64,000 bases of DNA from positions 2,216,501-2,280,500 of the forward strand of contig NZ_JAZHSH010000001.1 in the NCBI RefSeq assembly GCF_040100845.1. The letters are read 5' to 3'. Under the pieces are notes generated by a model, which searched no databases, was not told the origin of the DNA, and saw only the letters and a list, made by a program, of their open reading frames with translations. Position 1 is the stretch's first letter. Each line of letters opens with the position of its first letter. Positions 45,868 through 55,241 of this stretch are shown here, piece after piece. The DNA is from Chengkuizengella sp. SCS-71B. Lineage in GTDB: Bacteria > Bacillota > Bacilli > Paenibacillales > KCTC-33759. The position numbers and the translations under genes were made by a program.

Positions 45868-46332
45868 TTAAACCCACTTTTTACCTTTGACAAATCGAGT
45901 TCCAGTAAAGGTAATAGGACCAACTAAATTAACATTTGGAAATGAACTATCTATATTAGCATGTCCTTCTATACTAGCAACGACCTGATAAATTATATTT
46001 TTTTCTAAAGTGGTAACGACATCGACATATTGTTGTGAAAATATTTGTCCAAAATCATCATTACCTTCGCGATCAACTTCTGTCACTGCCGAATAAATGG
46101 GAATATTATTTTTTAATATACTGTGAAATACAGTAATATCAAAAACATTGTCATTATTTACGTGAAAAATGCTATTCAACCATATGAGATCCCCTGGTTT
46201 TAAACAGTCAAAAGTAATTTGTGCAACCAAAGTAGGATTATCAGGTTCGTCTGAAATTCCTCCTTCATTAGTAGGAGAATTCGTAGGAATATCGAATTGA
46301 AATTCTGATACATCTATTTTTTTAAAGAACAC
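45868..46332 (-). CDS. hypothetical beta-rich protein, possibly spore-surface
   Basis: A 154-residue protein of unknown family with no signal peptide. It contains NPTLVAQITFDCLKPGDLIWLNSIFHV, ITVFHSILKNNIPIYSAV and ITFTGTRFVKG, suggesting a jelly-roll of the kind seen in exosporium or collagen-like protein C-terminal domains. GTG 46344 is in frame, but AGGTGA is correctly spaced from GTG 46332. It may be functionally linked to the protein at 44946-45464. Confidence 0.55.
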   Translation of the reverse strand: MFFKKIDVSEFQFDIPTNSPTNEGGISDEPDNPTLVAQITFDCLKPGDLIWLNSIFHVNNDNVFDITVFHSILKNNIPIYSAVTEVDREGNDDFGQIFSQQYVDVVTTLEKNIIYQVVASIEGHANIDSSFPNVNLVGPITFTGTRFVKGKKWV

Positions 46333-46556
46333 GTTATTTTTCACCTGCTTTCTTATTTAATTGATCTATATTATTCAAAAGATACTAATTTTGTATAGGC
46401 ATAATATGACCTAGATTAAAAAACAATGAATTATGGATTATTTTTGATTCAATATTAAATAAGAAAATATTAATAATTTAAATAACTATCGAAAACTATA
46501 TTCAAAAGGATAGTATTTAAAACATAAACATGTTGAGTTTATTGGAGAAGACTGGT

Positions 46557-46829
46557 TTAATAAAGGAGATTGTAAAGTGACATTATTACTCTCCATACAG
46601 AAAATTGATGAGCTTCAGCTAAGCTTTTCAAAAATACAAAGATCATCAATATTACAAAAGAATAAAAAATAATCACCAAAAATATAGCTAAGATATCAAG
46701 AGAGAGAAATCTAATTATTTGATCCATCTCTAATATCAAATATAAGTAGATTAAGGGGATACTGTAATAGCCGACCACATAACGAATCTCTTTTGTTTTA
46801 CCTTTCCCACCAAAAATATATCCTACCAT
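46557..46829 (-). pseudogene. truncated Yip1-like membrane protein
   Basis: A 90-residue frame with three hydrophobic segments; VGYIFGGKGKTKEIRYVVGYYSIPLIYLY and LKSLAEAHQFSVWRVI match the C-terminal half of bacterial Yip1 family proteins. The frame continues upstream as LLFSTTAFK before a stop and lacks the usual N-terminal half and a ribosome binding site, so it is probably a remnant. The 210 bp before it (46345-46556) show nothing. Confidence 0.5.
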
Positions 46830-46988
46830 CTTAAAAGCAGTGGTACTAAATAGTAAGTGAGTGGCACAGCAATAAATGGGTAGATAAATTTTGGTAATAA
46901 TTTATAGCATTATTTTCAAATTGTTGGGTTGAAAAAATAAAACTAAAATTTTAACTGAAGAGATTGGGGGTTATAGATCAATAATAAA

Positions 46989-47249
46989 TTATTTCTTGGA
47001 AAAAGTTATATAAACAAGGTACATAGTAATTCCAATAATTAAGATTAAGAAAAAAACATCGCCATATATTGAGTCGATATATTTCCATATACCAAAATAA
47101 CTAAATAATATATGAAGAAGTGTTAATGAACTAAACGCTATTAATGCATGAAGAATTGTTTTTATAATGTTGAATTTAGTATCAAAAAGCGTAAAGACAC
47201 CAATTAAAATACTAAAAATAGCAATATCTAATAATTTCGAAATATCCAT
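46989..47249 (-). CDS. small three-helix membrane protein
   Basis: An 86-residue hydrophobic protein with about three transmembrane helices (residues 8-25, 30-50, 62-82) ending in FSKK. ATG 47249 follows GTGAGGTCAT, a reasonable ribosome binding site. No family recognised. The bases between it and 47421 show nothing else. Confidence 0.5.
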   Translation of the reverse strand: MDISKLLDIAIFSILIGVFTLFDTKFNIIKTILHALIAFSSLTLLHILFSYFGIWKYIDSIYGDVFFLILIIGITMYLVYITFSKK

Positions 47250-47421
47250 TATGACCTCACAAAAAATTTTATTGTTAATTATATCACATCAGGTTTTTAA
47301 ACAATTGTTTTCTTGGTTGTTTAAAGATAAAACTAGGATTTTATCGGAAAAAGGGAGATGATTTTGTGTGGGAAATTAATAGACCATTAACAGATTAACA
47401 AGCTCATATAAATGAAGAAGA

Positions 47422-47565
47422 ATGGCTAAAAAAATTTTTAAACATCAGTGCAGAGAATGTGAAGAATGGATTAGTTTGAATAAAAATTGTTGCGATAAAT
47501 GTAAATATAATCAGAGTTTTATTGAAAGCAAATTGAAGAGAGATGAGAAAAGACCCCAAATATAA
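47422..47565 (+). CDS. small zinc-ribbon-like protein
   Basis: A 47-residue ORF with two Cys pairs, CREC near the N-terminus and CCDKC 13 residues later, a spacing that can hold a zinc ion. The remainder is basic and hydrophilic. ATG 47422 has GAAGAAG upstream. It overlaps the next small ORF by 23 bases, which suggests coupled translation. No family recognised. Confidence 0.4.
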   Translation: MAKKIFKHQCRECEEWISLNKNCCDKCKYNQSFIESKLKRDEKRPQI

Positions 47566-47722
47566 GCGGTCTAAATTAAAATATTATTGGATTAAGTCAA
47601 TTAGCTGTTTAGTCATTGGGATATTAAGAAATAAAAAACTTAGCGAAAAGAGAAATCTTGTTTTTGCAGGATTTGGAGTCGCTATTATAAGCGGTATCAT
47701 TGTTAATATAATGTTTTTATAG
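47543..47722 (+). CDS. small membrane protein
   Basis: A 59-residue ORF starting MRKDPKYKRSKLKYYW, with two hydrophobic stretches (IKSISCLVIGIL and LVFAGFGVAIISGIIVNIMFL). It has GAAGAG before the ATG and overlaps the preceding zinc-ribbon-like ORF. Function unknown. Confidence 0.4.
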   Translation: MRKDPKYKRSKLKYYWIKSISCLVIGILRNKKLSEKRNLVFAGFGVAIISGIIVNIMFL

Positions 47723-47928
47723 TAAGTGAAAAATCCGATTGAATTGCAATAAAAAAGAATGACAATAGTTCTATTTTTAATCCGATTTTCCTCTAGGAGA
47801 AGTGCCTTTCATTATGATTCGGAACAAAATAATATTGTTTTCGTTTTCAACTTGGAACTTTATTTGAGACTAGATAATTTGAAACTCATTTATATTGATT
47901 TTATTCAACAATCTGGCGAATTACCAAT

Positions 47929-47976
47929 ATAGAATCCATTTTGATCAATCTTTCTTTCAAAATGGATTCTATTTGT
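47929..47976. terminator. strong bidirectional hairpin
   Basis: A perfect 14-bp inverted repeat ATAGAATCCATTTT / AAAATGGATTCTAT with a 16-nt loop, followed by TTGTTTG. The flanking 47723-47928 and 47977-48157 contain no gene that I can support. Confidence 0.65.
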
Positions 47977-48157
47977 TTGTCATAGAATATAAGTTTGTAT
48001 CAAACTTTATTTAATCTACACTATATGAAGATATTCAATATAATCTACTGCTTCATTCAATGCATCTAATGGATACAATTCATTATCCAGTTTAAATCCA
48101 AATTTTAATACTGCTAGTTTATTATTTTTAGTCTTCAGAAAATCATATCTTATATAT

Positions 48158-49363
48158 TTATTCAAATTCAATATTATATTCTAATGTATCAAAGCTTAAT
48201 ATTTTCCACTTTCCATTACTTGCTTTTTTAAAAGTAACCAACTCTTCGTAACTTTCATAATCAACTTCTTCTGTTTCTAAATAGATTGATTTCGTACTAT
48301 AAGCTACATATAGACCTGCCTCATCTCCATCAGCATATACGACATATGCTTCTTCCAAATCAACAGTTGTGTAATCAAACTCAGCAAATAGGAATTCTTT
48401 AAAGAAAACTTCTAACCACTCAGAATCAGATAGTGCTGCACTATCTTCATGTAAAGTCGATTTTAATTTAGAATAACTTTCTTCCTTAAACGCATCTAAG
48501 TGTTTTTCAAAAGTAGCAATGATTTCTTTTTCATCTTTTTCAGAAATATCTATGTCTGAATTTTTCAGTTCATCTAAATTAATATAATCAAATGATGTAA
48601 ATTCAAGGTCATTAATAAGCCATTTGTCGTTCTTATGTCTTGCTAATGAATATACTATTTCATACTTATAGTCCAAAGAAAACGGTCCATCAATTCTTTC
48701 ATATGTTTCCTCAACATACACATAGGCTTCATTATCCTCAATACTCAAAATTTCTAAATCTTTAACCTCAATTTGATTATGAGTATGCTCAAATTCATTT
48801 TTAAATGAATCTTCTACCCATTCTTCTTTTATTTGTTTTTCAAACAAGCTTAAAATTTCTAAATCTTTATCATTATAATATGCCTCATATTGATCAAACA
48901 ATTCCAGTATCAATTCTTCATCATTTACCTTTGTTTCAGGGCTTGTAATAGATATCGTTTTACTTGCACCATCCCATTGTACATTAGCTCCAGTTGATTC
49001 CCCTACAAATCGTAAAGGAACAAAAGTACGATTATTTACTAATTGTGGTACAACTAACATCTCTAGAGATTCTCCGTTTACTTTTGCTAGATTGCTATTC
49101 AATGTTAACTCTACCGTTAATTCTTCATTTACACCTGTTATAGTCTTCGTTTCCTGATCCCACTTTACATTTAACCCTAAATCATTAAACAACGCTCTAA
49201 ATGGAACTAGTGTTGTATTATTATCAATAAAAGGTTCATCTTCAAATTGTAATTGCACTCCATTAATCCACACTTCTATCTCTATTTCTTCAGACGCTAT
49301 TGCTGTCATAGAAAATAAAAAAGACAACAAAAATAAGATTGAAAATACGGTTCTTTTTTTCAA
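48158..49363 (-). CDS. exported copper amine oxidase N-terminal domain-like protein
   Basis: A 401-residue exported protein. A signal peptide (KKRTVFSILFLLSFLFSMTAIA) is followed by a duplicated stalk of the Cu_amine_oxidN1 type: VWINGVQLQFEDEPFIDNNTTLVPFRALFNDLG..VKWDQETKTI and NGESLEMLVVPQLVNNRTFVPLRFVGESTGANVQWD. In Bacillales this domain is a cell-surface module without oxidase activity. The C-terminal 240 residues form two similar NTF2-like alpha+beta units (LILELFDQYEAYYNDKDLE... and IATFEKHLDAFKEESYSK...), each with a closing KW-I strand. TTG 49363 follows AGGAGGAG. The ligand is unknown. Confidence 0.85.
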   Translation of the reverse strand: MKKRTVFSILFLLSFLFSMTAIASEEIEIEVWINGVQLQFEDEPFIDNNTTLVPFRALFNDLGLNVKWDQETKTITGVNEELTVELTLNSNLAKVNGESLEMLVVPQLVNNRTFVPLRFVGESTGANVQWDGASKTISITSPETKVNDEELILELFDQYEAYYNDKDLEILSLFEKQIKEEWVEDSFKNEFEHTHNQIEVKDLEILSIEDNEAYVYVEETYERIDGPFSLDYKYEIVYSLARHKNDKWLINDLEFTSFDYINLDELKNSDIDISEKDEKEIIATFEKHLDAFKEESYSKLKSTLHEDSAALSDSEWLEVFFKEFLFAEFDYTTVDLEEAYVVYADGDEAGLYVAYSTKSIYLETEEVDYESYEELVTFKKASNGKWKILSFDTLEYNIEFE

Positions 49364-49474
49364 GTTTAACTCCTCCTGCTATTATGTTGTATATGTAATA
49401 TAGAAAACAATTATATAAAAATTTTACGAGGTCTGACCACAAGTAAATAATGTATGTTATATTTTGTCTAATAA

Positions 49475-49729
49475 ATGAGTGATAATATGGAAATAAAAAT
49501 TGAAATTTCCGAAAATAATGAAAATAACCGTCTAGTTTCTGTAATACAGCTTGGTCTAATAACTGCATTACAAAAAGATATAATTAGTATTGAAGAGGCC
49601 GAAGGATATTTATTTAATCCTTTTACTGTTGAAAAACTAGAAAAGTATGTATTTAGTATGGAAGTAATTGCAATTATAAGGGAGGGCTGTGAATTAGAAG
49701 ATATACAGAGTCTGTTAAGTAGTTTATAA
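49475..49729 (+). CDS. DUF3969-like small protein
   Basis: An 84-residue soluble protein, SVIQLGLITALQKDIISIEEAEGYLFNPFTVEKLEK followed by GCELEDIQSLL, which I associate tentatively with DUF3969 of Bacillales. No Shine-Dalgarno is obvious before ATG 49475. Function unknown. Confidence 0.6.
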   Translation: MSDNMEIKIEISENNENNRLVSVIQLGLITALQKDIISIEEAEGYLFNPFTVEKLEKYVFSMEVIAIIREGCELEDIQSLLSSL

Positions 49730-49909
49730 TTATGCTAACTTAAAGTACAGTTGTTCCTTATGTCACATTGGATTATTAGTTCCATAGTGGCATATTTTAG
49801 TTTCCTAGGATTAGGGATAATGTAATTATTACTACTTTATTCAATTTAGTTATGTCTAAAATATGTGAAGCTTGGAAAGATTGTAGAAAGCTTGTATTAA
49901 TAAGAGACA

Positions 49910-50036
49910 ATTTCCTAAATTAAAAACACGATTTATTCGTGGCAATGGTTTAGTTTCAACAGAAGATGCTTATGCCAGTCCATATTATTATCTTAGTAAT
50001 GGTCATGGAGATGTAGTAGGATTAAGAGCTCTCATT
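49910..50036 (+). pseudogene. RHS/YD-repeat protein relic
   Basis: The frame KTRFIRGNGLVSTEDAYASP then YYYLSNGHGDVVGL is the characteristic C-terminal core motif of RHS repeat proteins. Only about 40 codons remain, with no start or repeats upstream (49730-49909 is empty). Confidence 0.65.
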
Positions 50037-50080
50037 AAGCCTAATTTCTCGTTTGAAATATTGAGGAATTAGGCTTTTTC
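50036..50080. terminator. terminator for the hotdog thioesterase gene region
   Basis: AAGCCTAATTTCTC pairs with GAGGAATTAGGCTT across a short loop, with T-runs on the plus side. It overlaps the end of the RHS relic and lies 14 bp past the convergent thioesterase stop. Confidence 0.7.
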
Positions 50081-50093
50081 CCTAGTGATAAAA

Positions 50094-50495
50094 CTATAAT
50101 TTCTTCTTTTTAATGACAGCCATCGTACATCTTGAAATACATACTAAATTATCTTCTTCATCAACAATTTTTATATCCCATACCATTGTTGTTTTTCCAC
50201 GATGATAGGTTGTACCAATTGCTTTTACTTTTCCGCTTCTTACTGCTTTAATATGATTTGCATTAATTTCTAAACCTACTACATTTTCATTTTCTTGATC
50301 AATTAAAAAAAATGTACCGATGCTTGCAACCGTTTCTGCTAAAGCGACAGATGCACCTCCGTGTAATATTCCAAATGGTTGATGAGTTCTCTCATCAACA
50401 GGCATCGTTCCAACGATTCTTTCTTCTGAGATTTCAATAATTTCAATCCCAAGATTAGATACTAACGTATTCTCAAAGCTTAAAGAGTCTGCCAT
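50094..50495 (-). CDS. hotdog-fold acyl-CoA thioesterase
   Basis: A 133-residue hotdog-fold thioesterase of the PaaI/YuxO (1,4-dihydroxy-2-naphthoyl-CoA hydrolase-like) group. The active-site segment HQPFGILHGGASVALAETVAS contains the conserved HGG and the catalytic Glu of the following helix, and VVGLEINANHIKAVRSGKV is the usual central strand. ATG 50495 follows AGGGAGGAATTAACC. The natural acyl-CoA is unknown. Confidence 0.9.
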   Translation of the reverse strand: MADSLSFENTLVSNLGIEIIEISEERIVGTMPVDERTHQPFGILHGGASVALAETVASIGTFFLIDQENENVVGLEINANHIKAVRSGKVKAIGTTYHRGKTTMVWDIKIVDEEDNLVCISRCTMAVIKKKKL

Positions 50496-50614
50496 TGGTT
50501 AATTCCTCCCTTTAATTCATCTTTAACTATAGTTTACATCATTTTCCTTGTTTGTGTTTAGGAAGATTTCTTTTTTTCATTGACTTAATTACAAACTCAG
50601 AGTAAAATTTAATT

Positions 50615-50635
50615 ACAGACCGACGGTCGGTTTGT
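50615..50635 (+). promoter_or_regulatory. TetR operator upstream of the TetR/PEP-synthase-like pair
   Basis: ACCGACGGTCGGT is a palindrome inside the larger near-symmetric CAGACCGACGGTCGGTTTG, typical of TetR-family operators. It lies 15-20 bp before the tetR start and probably mediates autorepression. Confidence 0.65.
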
Positions 50636-50650
50636 GAGGGGGTGTTTAAG

Positions 50651-51340
50651 GTGGACTTAAAACAAAAAATAATAAGCGCCGCATATAAGTTATTCGCTGA
50701 AAAAGGTGTTGAAAAGACAACTGTTGCTGAGATCATTGAATTAGCTGGGAGTTCAAAAGGCGGATTTTATCACCACTTCAAATCAAAAGATGAAATTCTT
50801 GAAGCGATTACTATGAATTATATAAACGATTTAGTAATGGAATATGAACGAATTCTACAAGATCAAGAGCTTACAGTAATTGAATTGTTAAATCTTGTCT
50901 TCTTGAAAATAAGTGAATATAAGATCGATCAAATCGAAGAATGGCCAAAAATGAAAATTTTGTTTTCCTTTAGTGGGAACCACGTTATTTTAAGAAAATT
51001 AGCAGAGCAATTTGAACTCATCAACACTGATTGTTATTTAAAACTATTTAGGAAGGGAAATGAAGAGGGGATATTTGAGATCGAGCACCCAGAGTTTTTA
51101 GCTAGTTTATGGACGAGAGAAGTTATGATGGTTTTTAACAAGTCAAGGGACGTGGTTTATACAGAAGAATCTGAAGCATTACACAATTTTGAAAATTTAT
51201 TGCATTTTACTGAAAACTTATTGAATCAAACATTAGGGCTTACAAGCCATCAGATTAAAATAAAAGAGGCAGCTCTTGCTTATGTTCAAAGTGCCAGAAA
51301 TGAACAGAAGAGGGGAGAGGGGAGAGGTAAAATAAGATGA
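50651..51340 (+). CDS. TetR/AcrR family transcriptional regulator
   Basis: A 229-residue TetR-type repressor with the HTH QKIISAAYKLFAEKGVEKTTVAEIIELAGSSKGGFYHHFKSKDEIL. GTG 50642 is also in frame but touches the Shine-Dalgarno; GTG 50651 is eight bases from GAGGGGG. It overlaps the next gene by four bases (ATGA), so it very likely controls that gene, through the palindrome directly upstream. Confidence 0.93.
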   Translation: MDLKQKIISAAYKLFAEKGVEKTTVAEIIELAGSSKGGFYHHFKSKDEILEAITMNYINDLVMEYERILQDQELTVIELLNLVFLKISEYKIDQIEEWPKMKILFSFSGNHVILRKLAEQFELINTDCYLKLFRKGNEEGIFEIEHPEFLASLWTREVMMVFNKSRDVVYTEESEALHNFENLLHFTENLLNQTLGLTSHQIKIKEAALAYVQSARNEQKRGEGRGKIR

Positions 51341-53898
51341 AATGGTTTAATGAAATTGAAGAAGGAGATTTTAACTTAGTTGGAGGGAAAGGGTACAACT
51401 TAAGTAAGATGTATAATTTCGGTTTAAAGATCCCTAATGGATTTGTTATTACTTCTGAAACTTATGAACATTACGTAAACAGTATTGGCTTAAAAGAAAA
51501 GATAAATGATATTGTTAACAGCAGTCAACCTTCTTTTGAGAAATCAGAAGCCATAAAGAATTTTTTTGCTGAACAATTTATTGAAAATGAGTTAAAAGAA
51601 CAAATAAGCATGAATTTGAAAAAGATTTCTAGCGGTGTTGTGGCTGTTAGGAGCAGTTCAACAGTAGAAGATTTACCTGGTATGAGTTTTGCAGGGCAAT
51701 ACAACAGTTACTTAAATGTAACAAACAAAGATATCATTGAAAAAATCATTTTATGTTGGCAATCTTTATGGAACGAAAGAGCGATTGAATATAGAATGAA
51801 AAATAACATCACTTCTGATTTTTCTCATGCAGTTGTAATTCAAGAAATGGTTAATGCCAAATTATCTGGCATTATTTTTACTTCAAATCCTTTAACTGGG
51901 GTAAGAAATGAATTACTCATCAACTCATCTTATGGGTTAGGAGAAGCGATTGTCAGTGGAGAAGTCAATCCTGATCAATATACTGTGGATAAAAAGAGTG
52001 GTGAGGTTATTAAGCAAGAGATTGCTTCAAAAGAAATTTTGAGTAAGTATGCTGAAGGCGGAATTCAAAATGTCCCTGTAGAAATCAATAAAACGAAAGT
52101 AAGCTCTTTAGAAGACTATCATATTCAAAAAATTGTAAATGAAGCAGAGAAAATTCAAAACTATTTTGCCAAACCTCAAGATATTGAATTTGCAATCAAC
52201 GATTCAAATGAATTTTTTATCGTTCAATCAAGAGACATTACTTCATTATTCCCTATAGAGCATTTTGAACAGGACGGCAAAATAAGAGCCTATTTATGTG
52301 TGAATACAGTCATGTTAGGTATGAAGGAACCTTTTACACCTCTAGGTTTTGATATGTTTAGTCACACATTGCCAGCAATCATTAACATTATGAGTAGTCG
52401 TAAAAAACCAATAGATCAGGAATTTGTTAAAAATGCTGATGGACGTATTTTTGCAGAAATTACTTATTTATTATCTAAAAAATGGATTGGAAAACAATTT
52501 AGCAAGGCTTTTTCTGGAAATGACTTACCGTTTGAAGAGACTATGAATCGTTTGATCAAACAGCACGGGAAACAGTTTGTAAGTCAAGGGATTAAATTTA
52601 AAATCCCATGGGGAGTTTTTAAATATGCTCTAACAAGCGTTAAAAATTTACGTGAAGCTAAAAAAGTTCCAGTTACTAATCGTTATGAACATATGAAAGC
52701 TATAGGGGAAGCAGTTATTCAAGAACATAGAATAAAAGCAATGAACCTCAAAAAACTTGAGGAAAAACTTGAATTTTTAAAAACGGTTATGGTTGAAGCC
52801 TTTATTTTATCTGTATCAAAGCAGGCGTGGTATTGTACAGAATATATGAACCTGACAAAAATTGAAAAGAAGTTAAAAAAAATGTACGGTAATCGATTTG
52901 ATGTCACACCTCTAACCAAATCATTTCCGGGTTGTATTTCAGTTGAACTAGGTATGTCACTAAATAAACTTGCCAAATACTTTGGTGAACAGCAGATTGA
53001 ACCAACTAATCATCATCCAAAAGTTAAGGATTTATTAAATAAATTTGGACACAGAAGTACGCTAGAGCTGGATTTTGGTGTGAAAAGATGGTCAGAAGAT
53101 CCTGAATATATAATCAATCTAATTAAATCTTATATGGTAGATCAGATGTATGAACGAAACATAGCAGAAATCGAAGAAAATGCTAAGAAAGCCGATTTAT
53201 TAATTGAGGAAATCTATCAAACGATAAAAGTAGATAAAGGTGAAAGAAAAGCGAATATGATGAGAACATTGATGATTAACTATCGTACCGCTGCTGGAAT
53301 GAGAGAATATCCTAAATTTGATATCATAAGAATGATGACAATTGCTAGGGGAGTTATGCTCAATGTTGGGGAAGAATTCCAAAAGGATGGGCTGCTAGAA
53401 GAACCTCAAGATATTTTCTATTTAAGAGTAAACGACATCAAGCAGAAGCAAAATTTGAAACAAATCGTGATCGAAAATAAGGAAACCTATCATAAGCAAT
53501 TATCTAGAACAAACATTCCAAGAATTGTTTTAAATACTGGGGAAACATATTATTCAGCTCTAAAATTTGATCCAAATAGTAAAGTATTACAAGGGATGCC
53601 TTTATCAGCAGGTATTTATGAAGGCAAGGTCAGAGTTGTATTTGATCCTAAGAATTCTAAATTAATAGAAGGTGAAATTTTAGTAACTGAAAGTACGAAC
53701 CCTGCTTGGACCCCATTATTTATAACAGCAAAAGGATTAATCATGGAATACGGTGGTCCTGTGAGTCATGGTGGAATCGTAGCAAGAGAATATGGTATAC
53801 CTGCCGTAGTAGGAATTCCATCAGCAACGAATATATTGAAAGATGGACAATTGGTAAGAGTAAATGGAGAGACAGGTACGGTTGAATTATTGGAATGA
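51337..53898 (+). CDS. PEP synthase-like / rifampin phosphotransferase-like enzyme
   Basis: An 853-residue cytosolic phosphotransfer enzyme. The N-terminal 300 residues are a pyruvate-phosphate-dikinase-type ATP-binding domain (LVGGKGYNLSKM, AVRSSSTVEDLPGMSFAGQYNSYLNV). The middle region (about 320-740) matches the size of the rifampin-binding domain of RPH proteins. The C-terminal swivel domain carries the phospho-accepting His at residue 811 (GGPVSHGGIVAREYGIPAVVG). Length and layout fit rifampin phosphotransferase (about 860) better than PEP synthase (about 790), but drug specificity cannot be read by eye. Translation is coupled to the TetR gene. Confidence 0.82.
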   Translation: MKWFNEIEEGDFNLVGGKGYNLSKMYNFGLKIPNGFVITSETYEHYVNSIGLKEKINDIVNSSQPSFEKSEAIKNFFAEQFIENELKEQISMNLKKISSGVVAVRSSSTVEDLPGMSFAGQYNSYLNVTNKDIIEKIILCWQSLWNERAIEYRMKNNITSDFSHAVVIQEMVNAKLSGIIFTSNPLTGVRNELLINSSYGLGEAIVSGEVNPDQYTVDKKSGEVIKQEIASKEILSKYAEGGIQNVPVEINKTKVSSLEDYHIQKIVNEAEKIQNYFAKPQDIEFAINDSNEFFIVQSRDITSLFPIEHFEQDGKIRAYLCVNTVMLGMKEPFTPLGFDMFSHTLPAIINIMSSRKKPIDQEFVKNADGRIFAEITYLLSKKWIGKQFSKAFSGNDLPFEETMNRLIKQHGKQFVSQGIKFKIPWGVFKYALTSVKNLREAKKVPVTNRYEHMKAIGEAVIQEHRIKAMNLKKLEEKLEFLKTVMVEAFILSVSKQAWYCTEYMNLTKIEKKLKKMYGNRFDVTPLTKSFPGCISVELGMSLNKLAKYFGEQQIEPTNHHPKVKDLLNKFGHRSTLELDFGVKRWSEDPEYIINLIKSYMVDQMYERNIAEIEENAKKADLLIEEIYQTIKVDKGERKANMMRTLMINYRTAAGMREYPKFDIIRMMTIARGVMLNVGEEFQKDGLLEEPQDIFYLRVNDIKQKQNLKQIVIENKETYHKQLSRTNIPRIVLNTGETYYSALKFDPNSKVLQGMPLSAGIYEGKVRVVFDPKNSKLIEGEILVTESTNPAWTPLFITAKGLIMEYGGPVSHGGIVAREYGIPAVVGIPSATNILKDGQLVRVNGETGTVELLE

Positions 53899-53974
53899 AT
53901 AGCCAATTGGGGAAAATCAAAGACACTCCCTTATAGAAAGTGTCTAAATCTATCATTTTACCCAGAAAAAAAGC

Positions 53975-54373
53975 TCACCTACGTTCTATACGATCTTTAC
54001 GAAGAACTTCAGGATTTACTGGGACATCAACAGGAGTTAATTCACTATTAAGGACAGTGAAACCTGGTTGAGGAGTTCCTGTTTGATCTGTACCAAAAAC
54101 GGTTGTAAGGCAATTTATGCTGTCAACTTCGATTCTAACTTCGTAGTGATTTGGAGCAATTCTGGTAAAAACTTCCTCAAACCCCAATGGTGGGATATTG
54201 AATTCGTCATCAGATAAAACTTTGGGCTCTCCATTCCACTGAAATACTACAATTCTTATATTACATGATCTTCTAGGGTCAAGGTTTGCAACTGTAGCAT
54301 GTGCATAAAAAACCGTTGCAGCAGGAATTTGTATACCAGTAGACTTGACCAAAACATCTTCACGTTGAATCAC
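53975..54373 (-). CDS. hypothetical beta-rich protein
   Basis: A 132-residue soluble protein, unknown family. The segment FYAHATVANLDPRRSCNIRIVVFQWNG...EEVFTRIAPNHYEVRIEVD looks like a beta sandwich, and the C-terminus is polar and basic (VLRKDRIERR). GTG 54373 follows a strong GGAGGAGGTG. The strong ribosome binding site and lack of signal peptide are reminiscent of spore-surface proteins, but this is only a guess. Confidence 0.6.
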   Translation of the reverse strand: MIQREDVLVKSTGIQIPAATVFYAHATVANLDPRRSCNIRIVVFQWNGEPKVLSDDEFNIPPLGFEEVFTRIAPNHYEVRIEVDSINCLTTVFGTDQTGTPQPGFTVLNSELTPVDVPVNPEVLRKDRIERR

Positions 54374-54511
54374 TTAAACACCTCCTCCCAATTTATTGTA
54401 CGCTAGCGGTGGGAGTTACGTGAGCGGTGCAGAAGTACATTTTTCCACAATGAAACGCATTTTTATTGGGCAGCCTTGTTCATGATTGCTATAATTATCA
54501 TATTCTTGGGT

Positions 54512-55054
54512 TTATATCGTATCCATATTAATTATTGCAAATGTCTGATGATCCTCCCACTTCCCATTAATTCTTACATTTTTTTTTGCAATCCCTTCTT
54601 TATGGAATCCTGCTTTTTCTAATACTTTGATTGACCCTATGTTATGCGGCATAACCCCCGCCTCAATTCTATGTAGATTCAGCTCCTTAAAAGCATAGTT
54701 TACAGCAAGTTTCACTGTTTCTGTCATATAGCCTTTTCCATTTTGTTGTTTGTCTAAACAATAACCTAACCAGCAACTTTGCAAATCACTTCTCACTACT
54801 TCTGTTAAAGCGACATTCCCAATTAATTCTTTACTTTCTATTAAAAAAATGCCAAACGAATAGCCTGCATCTTCCTTTGCAAACAAAATACTTTTTTTAA
54901 TCCTTTCTAATTGCCCATCTAGTGTATAAAACTTCTCATCTCTTAAAGGCGTATAAAGCTGAAAGAACGATCTGTTGTTTAATTCCAGGGTTAATAAATC
55001 CTCAGCATGAGAAGTTTCTAATAATTTTATAAATATATTTGGTTTATTTAACAT
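54512..55054 (-). CDS. GNAT acetyltransferase, RimJ/RimL type
   Basis: A 180-residue N-acetyltransferase of the ribosomal-protein-type (RimJ/RimL) subgroup. It shows LIGNVALTEVVRSDLQSCWLGYCLDKQQNGKGYMTE (acetyl-CoA loop Q-x-G-K-G) and then LHRIEAGVMPHNIGSIKVLEKAGFHKEG, the standard end. GTG 55063 is in frame, but TAGGTGGG supports ATG 55054. Substrate unknown. Confidence 0.93.
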   Translation of the reverse strand: MLNKPNIFIKLLETSHAEDLLTLELNNRSFFQLYTPLRDEKFYTLDGQLERIKKSILFAKEDAGYSFGIFLIESKELIGNVALTEVVRSDLQSCWLGYCLDKQQNGKGYMTETVKLAVNYAFKELNLHRIEAGVMPHNIGSIKVLEKAGFHKEGIAKKNVRINGKWEDHQTFAIINMDTI

Positions 55055-55241
55055 ATTTCCCACCTAATTTTGTAGTTTTAATGGTCCTCAGCTTTATCGT
55101 TAACAAGAAAAATATAAGATTTTTTGATCTGTATTTTCTGTTATGTCAATCACTTTGATTTTAATGCAATTTCAAAATATAAACAAGAATATGGTATAGT
55201 AAGTCTATTGTTTCAATACAAAAATTGTGGAGAGATGTTAA

